A stretch of 64,000 nt of DNA, taken from the NCBI GenBank assembly GCA_947374225.1, contig CANCAY010000002.1, forward strand, positions 1 through 64,000, given 5' to 3'. A program made the position numbers and the translations under genes. Positions 7,635-18,260 of this stretch are shown here, in pieces. The DNA comes from Chitinophagaceae bacterium. GTDB taxonomy: Bacteria > Bacteroidota > Bacteroidia > Chitinophagales > Chitinophagaceae. The notes under the pieces are model-generated. The model was not told the origin of the DNA and did no database searches. It saw only the letters and a program-made list of their open reading frames with translations. How positions within the stretch are numbered: position 1 is the stretch's first letter; each line of letters opens with the position of its first letter.

Positions 7635-8271
7635 GTATTAAAATACTGATATCGGTTTCTTGATTTAAATTTTCATTTTGATTTATATCTTCAGCCATTT
7701 GCAGAACAGTTCGTTTTACAAATGGCTGAATTGCTTTTGCGAATGGCGTAGCGGTAATTCTTTGCGGTGTAGCAATAATTATATTGGCGCCTTCTGCTAG
7801 GAATTTTTTTATCAATTGTATGAGTGCCTCAAATTGTGCCGGTGCATAATTAATATCACTTAATAGTATTGTATCTCCATATATATTATCTGGAAAATCA
7901 TTCCAGTCCAAGCACATGGCTTTTGTATTTTGCAATGCTAAGTGTTGAATATTTTTTTCAATTAATGTAACCGCTTCTGGAGCGTGGTCACTAATAATTA
8001 TTTCCAGTGCTTGATTCGCTATCATAAAAGAGGGGAGGCCAATCCCAGCTCCAATTTCTACCACTCGTTTCCCTTCTACCCAATGCGGTTCTGATTTTAA
8101 AAAGTTTGACATGGCAATAGCGGCCGGCCATATTTTCGCCCAAAATGGGAATGGAGTTGAATGGTCCTTTGCTAATTGCTCCTCGTATATTGTTTTTAAT
8201 TGTGCTGCTTCTGGAACAAAGATCATTAAGCCATCCTGCACTTCTATTAACTTATTTGGGTAAATGGCCAT
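7615..8271 (-). CDS. Class I SAM-dependent methyltransferase (METTL/Nnt1-like)
   Basis: 218 aa, cytoplasmic. Motif I is GKRVVEIGAGIGLPSFM, the post-I acidic residue is in EIIISDHAPEAV, and DTILLSDINYAP replaces the usual DLILasDvlY motif of the family-16 (lysine methyltransferase/Nnt1-like) group. The TPFPFWAKIWPAAIAMSNFL segment before motif I is also typical of this group. Likely substrates in the family are protein side chains or small molecules; which applies here cannot be told. It is convergent with the metal module and divergent from katG. Confidence 0.8.
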   Translation of the reverse strand: MAIYPNKLIEVQDGLMIFVPEAAQLKTIYEEQLAKDHSTPFPFWAKIWPAAIAMSNFLKSEPHWVEGKRVVEIGAGIGLPSFMIANQALEIIISDHAPEAVTLIEKNIQHLALQNTKAMCLDWNDFPDNIYGDTILLSDINYAPAQFEALIQLIKKFLAEGANIIIATPQRITATPFAKAIQPFVKRTVLQMAEDINQNENLNQETDISILILSARSV

Positions 8272-8391
8272 AAAATTTTAAACAATATTTTGATTTCTAT
8301 TCAATGTCTATAAAATTATAATGTATTTGGCAAATTACGCTCCTTAGTATTACCAGAATTTTAGTAATTTTATCCCTTAACCAGTTTATAA

Positions 8392-10629
<2,238 letters not shown>

Positions 10630-10662
10630 TTTTAGTATACTGAAACTAAATAGTTTTCCCTC

Positions 10663-10697
10663 ATGGGGTAGTCTAGCAATAGGCTACCCCATTTTTA
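10663..10697 (+). terminator. Rho-independent terminator after katG
   Basis: ATGGGGTAGTC and GGCTACCCCAT pair as an 11-bp stem (one G-T pair) around the loop TAGCAATA, followed by TTTTTA. It lies 34 bp after the katG stop. Confidence 0.85.
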
Positions 10698-10757
10698 TGT
10701 AAGGCTGTAACATTTTGCTATATCTTGCGTTATAGCTTTTACAATTAAATCAATTAT

Positions 10758-11672
10758 ATGTTTTTAAGAAAGGTCTCCATTTTTACAATATTACTCGCAT
10801 TATTGACTTTTAATTTGTTTGCACAATCCAAACCAATCCAATTTCAGTTGGAAAAATTATCGGGAACAATGGGGACCTGGAATGGAACATTAACTTATCT
10901 AGATTATACTACTGGCAAGCCTTATAGCATGCCTGCCAATATTAAAATTAGTTATTCAGCGGGTAAACTGGGCTATATCACTGCTTTCGAGTATCCTGAT
11001 GAGCCGAAGGCTAATGCTATTGACACAACCTATTTAAAAAATAAAGGAACCTATTTTGGCGATGAAAAAGTAGTAAGTTTTGTATTCAAACAAAATGGAG
11101 ATTTTACTTTAATTACCGAAATAGAAGGAGTAGATGGAAATGATAAAAAGAAGGCAGTTTTAAGACATTCTTATTCATTAATAGGCAACGCTTATTCAAT
11201 AAGTAAAGAGGTAAAATTCAAAGGTGCTACTAACTGGATAAAAAGGAATGAATATAAGTTTACAAAAGAAAAAAAAGTTACAGTAATCGAAAAAAGCTTA
11301 TTTGATAAAATTGCATTACTGGATAGTCTAATGTTTGCAAAGTATAACAATCAAAATATTGCCGAAATGAAAAGTTATTTCACAAATGACTTAGAATGGT
11401 ATCAAGATAATGGGGGCTTATTAAATTTCGAAACAGTTTTCAAAAATTTCCAATCGATATTTGATAATAAGAATAAATTATCAAGGGCATTGGTAACTGG
11501 TTCACTTGAGGTAATTCCTATTAAGGGTTATGGCGCTATTGAAATAGGTAAACACCAATTCAAACATATGGAAAATGGTAAGCTTGAGATAGGCACATTT
11601 AGATTTTTAATGATATGGAAGAACGATAACGAGACTTGGAAAATTTCTAGAGTAGTTAGTTTCGACCATTAG
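10758..11672 (+). CDS. Secreted protein with C-terminal SnoaL/DUF4440-like (NTF2-fold) domain
   Basis: 304 aa with signal peptide (LLALLTFNLFAQ). Residues about 25-175 form a beta-rich domain (GTWNGTLTYLDYTTG, HSYSLIGNAYSISKEV) resembling lipocalin-like proteins. Residues about 185-304 look like an NTF2-fold DUF4440/SnoaL domain: LLDSLMFAKYNNQNIAEMKS, FTNDLEWYQDNGGLL and the closing MIWKNDNETWKISRVVSFDH. Function is unknown; such domains bind small hydrophobic molecules or act as non-specific hydrolases or isomerases. It stands alone. A TATCTTGC sequence at 10721-10728 may be its -7 box. Confidence 0.65.
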   Translation: MFLRKVSIFTILLALLTFNLFAQSKPIQFQLEKLSGTMGTWNGTLTYLDYTTGKPYSMPANIKISYSAGKLGYITAFEYPDEPKANAIDTTYLKNKGTYFGDEKVVSFVFKQNGDFTLITEIEGVDGNDKKKAVLRHSYSLIGNAYSISKEVKFKGATNWIKRNEYKFTKEKKVTVIEKSLFDKIALLDSLMFAKYNNQNIAEMKSYFTNDLEWYQDNGGLLNFETVFKNFQSIFDNKNKLSRALVTGSLEVIPIKGYGAIEIGKHQFKHMENGKLEIGTFRFLMIWKNDNETWKISRVVSFDH

Positions 11673-11739
11673 TCATTCATCGAGAATAAATTAAATTAAA
11701 GCAATTACAGAATTAACTCAAGTAGAAAAGATCAATTCA

Positions 11740-12582
11740 TTATAGCGTTGCTGCTTCTAAGTCTGCAATATTAAATTTTGACATACTCATAAAAGCCTTG
11801 GTAACTTTGCCGGCTGTTTCTTTATTTGTCATTAGTTTTCCAAGTGTTGAAGGAACTACCTGCCAACTCACGCCAAACTTGTCTTTCAGCCATCCGCATC
11901 TTCCAGGAGCACCGCCATCTTTGCATAAATTGTCCCAATAATTATCTATCTCTTCCTGTGTATCAACGGTAAGCATAAATGATACTCCCTCATTAAAATT
12001 AAATTGATGTGGCGCTGAACTATCCATTGCGCCAAAAGGCAAGTTGTTAAGTTCAAATTGAGCATACTTTACATTTCCTTCTATATCTGCTTCTCCTTTT
12101 TCGTATTTGCTTATTTGTATAATATGAGATGGTTGAATAAGGGCACTGTAAAACTCAATGGCTTCTTGCGCTTTTCCATTATTAGCACCATTAAACATAA
12201 GGCTTGGCATTACTTTACAGCTACTCTCATGGCCTAGCATTATTTGCCAATTCACTCCATACTTATCGGCACACCAACCATAAAATTTACTCCATGGATA
12301 GTTATTCAGCGGCATTAAAATTTGACCGCCTACTATTAGCTTATCCCATATCGCTTGTATTTCAAGTTCCGACTCCCCATTTATAAAAAATGAAATAGAG
12401 GGGTTCACTTTAAATGCTGGCCCTCCATTTAAGTGCATAAAGGGTCTGCCATACAATGTATAATTTATAACAAAAGGATTTTCGGACTTTAGTTCCACAG
12501 CACCAAACACATCCTTATAAAACATTAGGGCTTCTTTAGCTTGGCTGTCAAACCATAAACAGGTACTAATTTCTTGTAGCAT
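11740..12582 (-). CDS. PhnB-like VOC-fold protein, two tandem domains
   Basis: 280 aa containing two copies of the PhnB/3-demethylubiquinone-methyltransferase-like VOC domain. The first starts ISTCLWFDSQAKEALMFYKDVF and ends in YGVNWQIMLG. The second starts with MPSLMFNGANNGKAQEAIEFY and ends FGVSWQVVPSTLGKLM. Each has the GWCADKYGV/GWLKDKFGV type signature. Despite the Pfam name these are not ubiquinone methyltransferases; most are uncharacterised glyoxalase-fold proteins, some acting in fosfomycin-type or small-molecule detoxification. Cytoplasmic and monocistronic. Confidence 0.85.
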   Translation of the reverse strand: MLQEISTCLWFDSQAKEALMFYKDVFGAVELKSENPFVINYTLYGRPFMHLNGGPAFKVNPSISFFINGESELEIQAIWDKLIVGGQILMPLNNYPWSKFYGWCADKYGVNWQIMLGHESSCKVMPSLMFNGANNGKAQEAIEFYSALIQPSHIIQISKYEKGEADIEGNVKYAQFELNNLPFGAMDSSAPHQFNFNEGVSFMLTVDTQEEIDNYWDNLCKDGGAPGRCGWLKDKFGVSWQVVPSTLGKLMTNKETAGKVTKAFMSMSKFNIADLEAATL

Positions 12583-12662
12583 AATTTAGATTTAGAATGG
12601 CTTGTAAAGTATGAAAACATTGTGTTAATTTCAATTTTTATTTCACCGTACCGTTTATTTTT

Positions 12663-13370
12663 ATGTCAATCATTTCAGTCTTAAATAATCCAATATGGAA
12701 TGCACTTAATACAGGAGATATTGAGAAAAATAAAGGCAATGATTTCGTTAGACATTTTGATATTAAGACGGCCCCATTTATTGGCATTTCTAATTGGGAG
12801 GAGGAAAGTCAATTAAAAATTATTGAACTTGGGCAGCCTGACAGGGAATGGTTTTTATTAATTGGAGAAACTATAACTTTAATTGAGCAGTTAGAATTAC
12901 TAGTAACTATGCCCATTCATCAATTTGTTTGCGCCAACTTAAATAGGGAACTTATTAAGAATAAGGAAATTGAATTGGTCCCGCTAAATGAAACTCATAT
13001 CAGCGAAATGCTTATACTTACTGCGCTTACTAAGCCCGGCCCTTTTTCTGTAAATACAATTGAGTTTGGCAATTACCATGGAATTTTTGAAGACGGTAAG
13101 CTAGTAGCCATGGGCGGAGAAAGAATGCATGTTGCTAATTACACTGAAATTAGTGCCATATGTACGCATCCAGATGCACAAGGGAAAGGCTATGCTGCAA
13201 GAATAACTCAGTTTTTAGCGGCATCTATTATTAACAAGGGGCAGATTCCTTTTTTACATGCAAGAACAGATAATACTAAAGCCATAGAAGTCTATAAAAG
13301 ACTTGGATTTGAATTAAGAACAACTGTAAATTTCTATATGTTTAAGACTAGGCAATTAGAAATATTATAA
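12663..13370 (+). CDS. GNAT-family N-acetyltransferase (FR47-like)
   Basis: 235 aa. The C-terminal half is a GNAT domain: motif A is ISAICTHPDAQGKGYAARIT with the acetyl-CoA pyrophosphate-binding Q-G-K-G-Y-A, followed by PFLHARTDNTKAIEVYKRLG and FELRTTVNFYMF. The N-terminal half (TAPFIGISNWEEESQ, WFLLIGE) matches the accessory part of FR47-like members. The acceptor amine is unknown. A second GNAT gene follows 27 bp later and is likely cotranscribed. Confidence 0.9.
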   Translation: MSIISVLNNPIWNALNTGDIEKNKGNDFVRHFDIKTAPFIGISNWEEESQLKIIELGQPDREWFLLIGETITLIEQLELLVTMPIHQFVCANLNRELIKNKEIELVPLNETHISEMLILTALTKPGPFSVNTIEFGNYHGIFEDGKLVAMGGERMHVANYTEISAICTHPDAQGKGYAARITQFLAASIINKGQIPFLHARTDNTKAIEVYKRLGFELRTTVNFYMFKTRQLEIL

Positions 13371-13397
13371 TTTTATTCATCAATTCATTTAAAATTT

Positions 13398-13907
13398 ATG
13401 ATAATCAGAGCTATTACAGAAAAAGATTTGACTTCCTTACAATCCATTAGCCGTCAAACATTTTTGGAAACTTTTGCAGACAGGAATAGCGAGGAGAACA
13501 TGACTAAATATTTGGACACTGCTTATGCACTGGAAAAGCTTGCTTTAGAATTGGCAATCCCTAGTTCTGAATTTTACTTTGCAGAATTAGACACTAAAAT
13601 TGTCGGATACCTTAAAGTTAATTTTGGGGACGCTCAAACAGAATTAAAAGACAATACTGCATTGGAGATTGAAAGGATCTATGTTTTAAAAGAATTTCAT
13701 GGTGCAAAAGTTGGACAAGCTTTATATCAAAAAGCAGTTGAAATTGCAAAAGCACATAAAGTAAACTACTTGTGGTTGGGTGTTTGGGAGGAAAACCATA
13801 GAGCTCTTAGCTTCTATAAGAAAAACGGATTTGTAGAATTTGACAAACACTTATTTACGCTTGGAGAAGATACACAGACCGACCTTATGATGAAGTTGGT
13901 ATTGTAA
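13398..13907 (+). CDS. GNAT-family N-acetyltransferase (PaiA-like)
   Basis: 169 aa with a single GNAT domain. Motif A is EIERIYVLKEFHGAKVGQAL (R/Q-x-x-G-x-G/A variant: HGAKVGQ), followed by LGVWEENHRALSFYKKNGFV, a motif B typical of PaiA/YitI-type polyamine or small-molecule acetyltransferases. Start ATG with MIIRAITEKDLTSLQ, the usual GNAT opening. It probably forms a two-gene unit with the preceding GNAT gene. Substrate unknown; polyamines are a possibility from the resemblance only. Confidence 0.9.
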   Translation: MIIRAITEKDLTSLQSISRQTFLETFADRNSEENMTKYLDTAYALEKLALELAIPSSEFYFAELDTKIVGYLKVNFGDAQTELKDNTALEIERIYVLKEFHGAKVGQALYQKAVEIAKAHKVNYLWLGVWEENHRALSFYKKNGFVEFDKHLFTLGEDTQTDLMMKLVL

Positions 13908-13943
13908 TGATATCAATGTAAACTTATTTTAGTAGTATAATTA

Positions 13944-16349
13944 TTAATACTCTGAGCTAAATTTATTCTCTAACATTTTTTCTTTCAATGCTGCCTTAAA
14001 GGAATAGGCAAGCGTAATCATAAATGCTCTTGTGTCAGACTTCTGAGCTCTGTAAATAGAGAATAGATTGGTGTAGCTATTGTATCCGCTTTTTAAAGTG
14101 TTGAAAGCGTCTACAATTATAAAGTTCATCTTAAAATTACTCTTCCCTAATTTTTGTTGGAAAGCTAGGTCCATATTATACAATGCAAACATTTCACCTT
14201 GTGGAGTGGTTTTAGGTGAAATATAATTTCCAATAATTTGAATTTTACTTCCCTTGTTTAAATTAAAATTATTTATCAGTTTTCCATTCCAGTTCATGGA
14301 GCTTTGAACAGCGTCGTCTATAATATTACTTGCGTTTATCTTTTGTTGAAATAAAGTTGCACTCAAATTAAAATCATAAAACTTAAAGGGCTTGCCAATT
14401 AACATGCTTTCAATTCCATAATTATCTGTATTACCAATATTCATCGGCATATTTAAAATAGCACCACTTGCTTGTTGGGTATAAAAAGATCGAATTGAAT
14501 TGGTGGAATGTCTATAAAACAAACTGGTGGTTGTGGTATACTTATTGATTCCTTTATTATAGGACAATTCGTAAGCATCTATAATTTCTGGCTTTAAATT
14601 AGGGTTGCCACTATGTGGACTTAAGATATCTGTAATGTCAACGAATGGGTTCAATTGGCCCAAGTTGGGTCTGTTTATTCTTTTACCATAACTAATTCTC
14701 AAACTTTCATTTTGACCAATTAAGTAAGCAAAATTTGCAGTAGGGAATAATTTTAAATAACTATTGGTAAAACGCGTGCTTTGTGTAATAGTCTCTCCGT
14801 TATTATTTACTTGCTCAGCTCTTAATCCCAATGCATAGTTCCAATTAGGCTCATTAACAGTTCCTCCAAAAGCATCATGATACTGAGCATATAAAGCCTG
14901 TACTTGCTCATTAAATTTGAAAACATTACTTGCTATTGTATTGGTGACAAATGCATTATTTACTTTGTCTGCTGTTAAATAGTCGGTGTTAATGGATCGA
15001 AACACTCCCTTATAGCCAGTTTCAAATACCCCATTCTGAGAAGTTGGAATATAATAATCTACAATGGCGTTTGAAATTATCCCAGTCTCGTAATTATGTG
15101 TTCTTTGTGCTTGCAAAGTTCCCAAATTACTTAAATCTTCATTTAAATTTTGTGTTAGGATATCTGTATTTTGACGCCCATTGTCAATAGAATTTGTCAA
15201 ACTTGCGTTTAAGGTTTTTTTAGAATCCTTGTAAGTCCTTGCATAGTTTAATGCAAATTCACCTACTTGTACGCGTTCGTATTCAAAAGAATGTCGGTCA
15301 TTGGCACTAGTAAAGCTTTTATTTTGATTGCTAATCTTACTCAATAAATCCTCGTCATTATCCTGTCCTTCCATATTCCCAATTGCTTCAAATGAAAAGC
15401 TATTAAACTCATTTGGAGTATAGTCCACATTGAATTTTAAATTCTGTAATTGCTCAATACGTTTGTCATTTCTATTTTGAATAATTGAATAATTGTCTGC
15501 AATATTAAAATTGGTTCTGTTACTTTCAATTTTCCTGGTACGTCCAGCAAACCTATTGTCATAGCCCAATCCAAAATTAAACTTACCTGCTTTATGATTT
15601 AAAATAAGAGAACTGTTCACTCTTCCTCTAGAACCCATACCACCACCAAGTGCAATAGCACCATTAGTGCCAGTTTGCTTGTTCTTTTTTAATTTGATAT
15701 TAATAATTCCACTCTCTGCATTCGCGTCATACTTGGAAGAACCATTATTTATAATTTCTATACTTTCAATACTACTAGCTGGAATCTGATCTGTATTGGA
15801 TAATTTAGAACTCCTTCCATTTATTAAAATCAAGGGTGTCTTACCCCTTAAGGTAATTACACCGTCATTATCCACGGAAACAGTAGGTGTCACTTTTAAT
15901 AAGTCGGTTGCAGTGCCTCCAACTTGAGTAATATTATTCGCTGCATTTACTACAAATCCTTCGCTTGTTTTTTCAATTAACTTTTTTTGCGCAGTTACTA
16001 CAACTTCATTTAAATTAGTATTGTCTGTTATAAGTTCTAAATTATTAAATAGGAGTTCGTTTTTTGATTTTGATAAAATAAATTTTTGAGCAATTGTTTT
16101 ATAGCCTACCAATCTTATTTTTAAAATATAAGCACCTTCTGCTAAATTAGTAAATGCAAAATGACCAAGAGAGTCAGTGGCTTCAAAATGCAATACTTTT
16201 AAAGAATCTACTGCGTTAGAAATTGTTACAGACGCAAATTCAATTGCATGCTGTTTGTCTTTTATAGTACCACTTACTTTACCATTATTTTGTGCGCTGA
16301 TACTATTTTGAAATATAAATAGGGATATAAATAGGAGAATTCGGTTCAT
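13944..16349 (-). CDS. TonB-dependent outer-membrane beta-barrel protein (OMP_b-brl_3 family)
   Basis: 801 aa. A signal peptide (FIFQNSISAQ) is followed by a carboxypeptidase-regulatory-like domain (GKVSGTIKDKQHAIEFASVT) at residues 25-115, a plug-like domain (VGGTATDLLKVTPTVSVDNDG, SSIESIEIINNGSSKYDA) and a large barrel with ISYGKRINRPNLGQLNPFVD. This is the 'outer membrane beta-barrel family' group of TonB-dependent proteins. Substrate unknown. The promoter region shared with the divergent desaturase holds a tandem 11-bp repeat that fits an OmpR-family response-regulator site. Confidence 0.9.
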   Translation of the reverse strand: MNRILLFISLFIFQNSISAQNNGKVSGTIKDKQHAIEFASVTISNAVDSLKVLHFEATDSLGHFAFTNLAEGAYILKIRLVGYKTIAQKFILSKSKNELLFNNLELITDNTNLNEVVVTAQKKLIEKTSEGFVVNAANNITQVGGTATDLLKVTPTVSVDNDGVITLRGKTPLILINGRSSKLSNTDQIPASSIESIEIINNGSSKYDANAESGIINIKLKKNKQTGTNGAIALGGGMGSRGRVNSSLILNHKAGKFNFGLGYDNRFAGRTRKIESNRTNFNIADNYSIIQNRNDKRIEQLQNLKFNVDYTPNEFNSFSFEAIGNMEGQDNDEDLLSKISNQNKSFTSANDRHSFEYERVQVGEFALNYARTYKDSKKTLNASLTNSIDNGRQNTDILTQNLNEDLSNLGTLQAQRTHNYETGIISNAIVDYYIPTSQNGVFETGYKGVFRSINTDYLTADKVNNAFVTNTIASNVFKFNEQVQALYAQYHDAFGGTVNEPNWNYALGLRAEQVNNNGETITQSTRFTNSYLKLFPTANFAYLIGQNESLRISYGKRINRPNLGQLNPFVDITDILSPHSGNPNLKPEIIDAYELSYNKGINKYTTTTSLFYRHSTNSIRSFYTQQASGAILNMPMNIGNTDNYGIESMLIGKPFKFYDFNLSATLFQQKINASNIIDDAVQSSMNWNGKLINNFNLNKGSKIQIIGNYISPKTTPQGEMFALYNMDLAFQQKLGKSNFKMNFIIVDAFNTLKSGYNSYTNLFSIYRAQKSDTRAFMITLAYSFKAALKEKMLENKFSSEY

Positions 16350-16437
16350 GTTTCTTTCTTGTAATTTGGGTACAAATATCGTTATATATTGGACAGCTTA
16401 GGTTATTAAAAGTTTAAATGGTAGTGTTATATATTCA

Positions 16438-16459
16438 TTAAGGTCATTTTAAGGTCATA
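16438..16459. repeat. Tandem 11-bp direct repeat (TTAAGGTCATT TTAAGGTCATA)
   Basis: Two 11-bp units, TTAAGGTCATT (16438-16448) and TTAAGGTCATA (16449-16459), lie head to tail between the divergent TonB-family gene (start 16349) and desaturase gene (start 16523). Direct repeats with 11-bp phase are the binding-site layout of OmpR/PhoB-family response regulators. A related pair lies upstream of the peroxidase gene at 48529. Confidence 0.6.
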
Positions 16460-16522
16460 TTTTAAACAGAATGTTTCATTTTGAATAAGCTGACTTAAAT
16501 TGCAACCTATTATAAAAAACAT

Positions 16523-17260
16523 ATGGTAATTTTCTTCTTCCTAGTCTTACATTGGTATCTGTCTTTATTCGGTCAAACCTTTTACCTACATCGTTATTCT
16601 GCGCATAAAATGTTTACAATGTCTCCGTTTTGGGAGAAATACTGGTATATTTTTACTTGGGTTACTCAGGGTACATCTTATCTAAATGCCCGTGCTTATG
16701 CTATTTTGCATAGAATGCACCATGCATATAGCGACACAGAGAAGGACCCGCATACACCTCATTTTTTTAAGGAGGTATTTACAATGATGATGCACACGAG
16801 AAGAATTTACAATGGAGTGCTAACAGGTACGGTAGAAGTTGAGCCTAAATTTGATAAAAACTTCCCAGTGTATCCAACTATTGATAAAATAGCTGACCAT
16901 ATTGTTACAAGATTATTTTTTGCTGGTCTATATATTACATTCTATATTGTTTTTGCAACGCATTGGTGGATGTTCTTGTTATTACCAATTCACTTTCTGA
17001 TTGGTCCAATACAAGGTGCGGTTGTTAACTGGGCTGGACATAAATATGGATATCGCAATTTCCCGGACGAAAAAGATCAATCCAAGAATACTTTAATATT
17101 TGACTTTTTAATGTTGGGTGAATTATTCCAAAACAATCATCATCATGCAGGTGCTAGACCTAATTTTGCTGCAAAGTGGTGGGAAATTGACCCAGTGTAT
17201 CCAATTATTAAATTATTTGACAAAATTAAGATCATCAAATTGGTGAATATCAAATACTAG
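16523..17260 (+). CDS. Membrane fatty-acid (acyl-CoA-type) desaturase
   Basis: 245 aa with four hydrophobic segments and the three histidine boxes of membrane di-iron desaturases: HRYSAH (HxxxxH), HRMHH (HxxHH) and NNHHH near residue 205. The short form without extra domains matches bacterial delta-9-type acyl-CoA desaturases that insert a double bond in membrane fatty acids using oxygen. The N-terminal FLVLHWYLSLFGQTFYLHRYSAHKM layout is typical. It is divergent from the TonB-family gene; the 11-bp repeat between them could control either. Confidence 0.9.
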   Translation: MVIFFFLVLHWYLSLFGQTFYLHRYSAHKMFTMSPFWEKYWYIFTWVTQGTSYLNARAYAILHRMHHAYSDTEKDPHTPHFFKEVFTMMMHTRRIYNGVLTGTVEVEPKFDKNFPVYPTIDKIADHIVTRLFFAGLYITFYIVFATHWWMFLLLPIHFLIGPIQGAVVNWAGHKYGYRNFPDEKDQSKNTLIFDFLMLGELFQNNHHHAGARPNFAAKWWEIDPVYPIIKLFDKIKIIKLVNIKY

Positions 17261-17286
17261 TAATTTAGAATTGGAGCATGTAGGTT

Positions 17287-17778
17287 TTAAATGGCAACGA
17301 ATTCTCCTTTGTCAGTGTTCTTCTTAACAGTACCTGCTTCAAAATATTTGCCATTCATAGCTATATAAACCCCTGCTGGCAATACTTGTACAAAAGCAAG
17401 GGCACTGCCTAAATTAAATAATCCGTCGGAACTTCCAAATTTATAAGGGACCATAGCTCCTGTAAGTACGATGGTTTTGTCTTGACAATTTTTCTGTAAA
17501 TACAAAGCAGTTTCCGTCATGGTATCGGTGCCATGAGTAATTACAATTTTGTTCGATTTTGATGCTGCACATGATTTTGCTATTAGCTCCCTGTCGCCTT
17601 CATTAAATTCCAAACTATCCTTCATCATTAAGGTTTCTGTGGTAAGTGCTAGTCGGCTTCTACCAAGCTGCAGCATTTCGTTTAAATGAGTTTCTTTAAA
17701 ATAGAGACTACCATTTAACTCGTTATATTCTTTATCAAAAGTGCCACCTGTTATAAAAACCTTTATTTCGTTTTGCAT
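17287..17778 (-). CDS. Asparaginase N-terminal-domain protein (single domain)
   Basis: 163 aa, about half the length of L-asparaginases (about 330 aa). It has the two catalytic Thr motifs of the N-terminal domain, FITGGTFDKEY near residue 10 and IVITHGTDTMTETA near residue 80, then VLTGAMVPYKFGSSDG. The C-terminal domain is absent and the gene ends cleanly, so this is the short 'asparaginase domain' family rather than a broken gene. Activity on asparagine is uncertain because the C-terminal domain normally helps build the active site between subunits. It lies divergent to the ars operon. Confidence 0.8.
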   Translation of the reverse strand: MQNEIKVFITGGTFDKEYNELNGSLYFKETHLNEMLQLGRSRLALTTETLMMKDSLEFNEGDRELIAKSCAASKSNKIVITHGTDTMTETALYLQKNCQDKTIVLTGAMVPYKFGSSDGLFNLGSALAFVQVLPAGVYIAMNGKYFEAGTVKKNTDKGEFVAI

Positions 17779-17865
17779 AAAATTATATTTTGCTTTATCT
17801 AGTGCTATTTGGACCTATAAACTAGCGCTGTTTACGAGTCAAAGTTAGCCTAAATAAAAATTATT

Positions 17866-17895
17866 TTTGTTATTTAAGTATTAATCGTAATTTTA
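17866..17895 (+). promoter_or_regulatory. Candidate ars operon promoter
   Basis: TTTG at 17866-17869 and TAATTTTA at 17888-17895 are separated by 18 bp and match the Bacteroidota -33/-7 pattern apart from the last base. The -7 element sits in the middle of the arsR palindrome, so bound ArsR would block polymerase. The predicted transcription start is only a few bases before the arsR ATG, implying a leaderless or near-leaderless message. Confidence 0.45.
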
Positions 17896-17904
17896 CGATT
17901 AATA
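17879..17904. promoter_or_regulatory. ArsR operator palindrome
   Basis: TATTAATCGTAA and TTACGATTAATA are perfect 12-bp complementary arms around a TT spacer, ending on the first base of the arsR start codon. ArsR/SmtB repressors bind such 12-2-12-type dyads over their own promoters and release on As(III) binding. Position and symmetry make this the likely operator for the whole operon. Confidence 0.8.
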
Positions 17905-18236
17905 TGGGAACAAGTAAAACATCAGATTATTCTATACAAGAGGTTTCAGTAGCAAAATATGCCAAAGCCTTGTCACACCCTGCAAGGGTTGCCATTCTTA
18001 ACTTGCTTTTAAAGAAACAGGCTTGCATTTGTGGCGACATTGTGGACGAGCTTCCCCTGTCTCAAAGTACTGTTTCGCAGCATTTAAAAGAGTTAAAGGA
18101 AGTGGGATTAATTAAGGGAGATATTGAAGGGGCTTCAGTTTGCTATTGCGTGGATGAAAAAGAATGGAATAAAGCGAAAGTACAATTGAATCAATTATTT
18201 GAGAAGTTGAATGTGATGAATACCAAGTGTTGTTAA
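17904..18236 (+). CDS. arsR: ArsR-family arsenic-responsive repressor
   Basis: 110 aa winged-helix repressor. The helix-turn-helix is [20 protein letters not shown], preceded by [17 protein letters not shown]. Candidate metal-binding Cys are the CIC pair in [12 protein letters not shown] just before the recognition helix, plus CYC in [11 protein letters not shown] and the C-terminal KCC. CxC next to the DNA-binding helix resembles the ArsR of the canonical type. It heads the operon arsR-arsM-acr3-arsC-nhaD with a palindrome directly at its start. Sensing of As(III) is inferred from the operon. Confidence 0.92.
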   Translation: MGTSKTSDYSIQEVSVAKYAKALSHPARVAILNLLLKKQACICGDIVDELPLSQSTVSQHLKELKEVGLIKGDIEGASVCYCVDEKEWNKAKVQLNQLFEKLNVMNTKCC

Positions 18237-18260
18237 TTTTTAATTATTAAAATTTAAGTT

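Noticed and set aside
17287-17778. Asparaginase-domain gene as a truncated pseudogene
   Set aside because: It ends cleanly, keeps both catalytic motifs, and single-domain members of this size are known as a family; no remnant of the second domain lies in the 26 bp beyond its stop.
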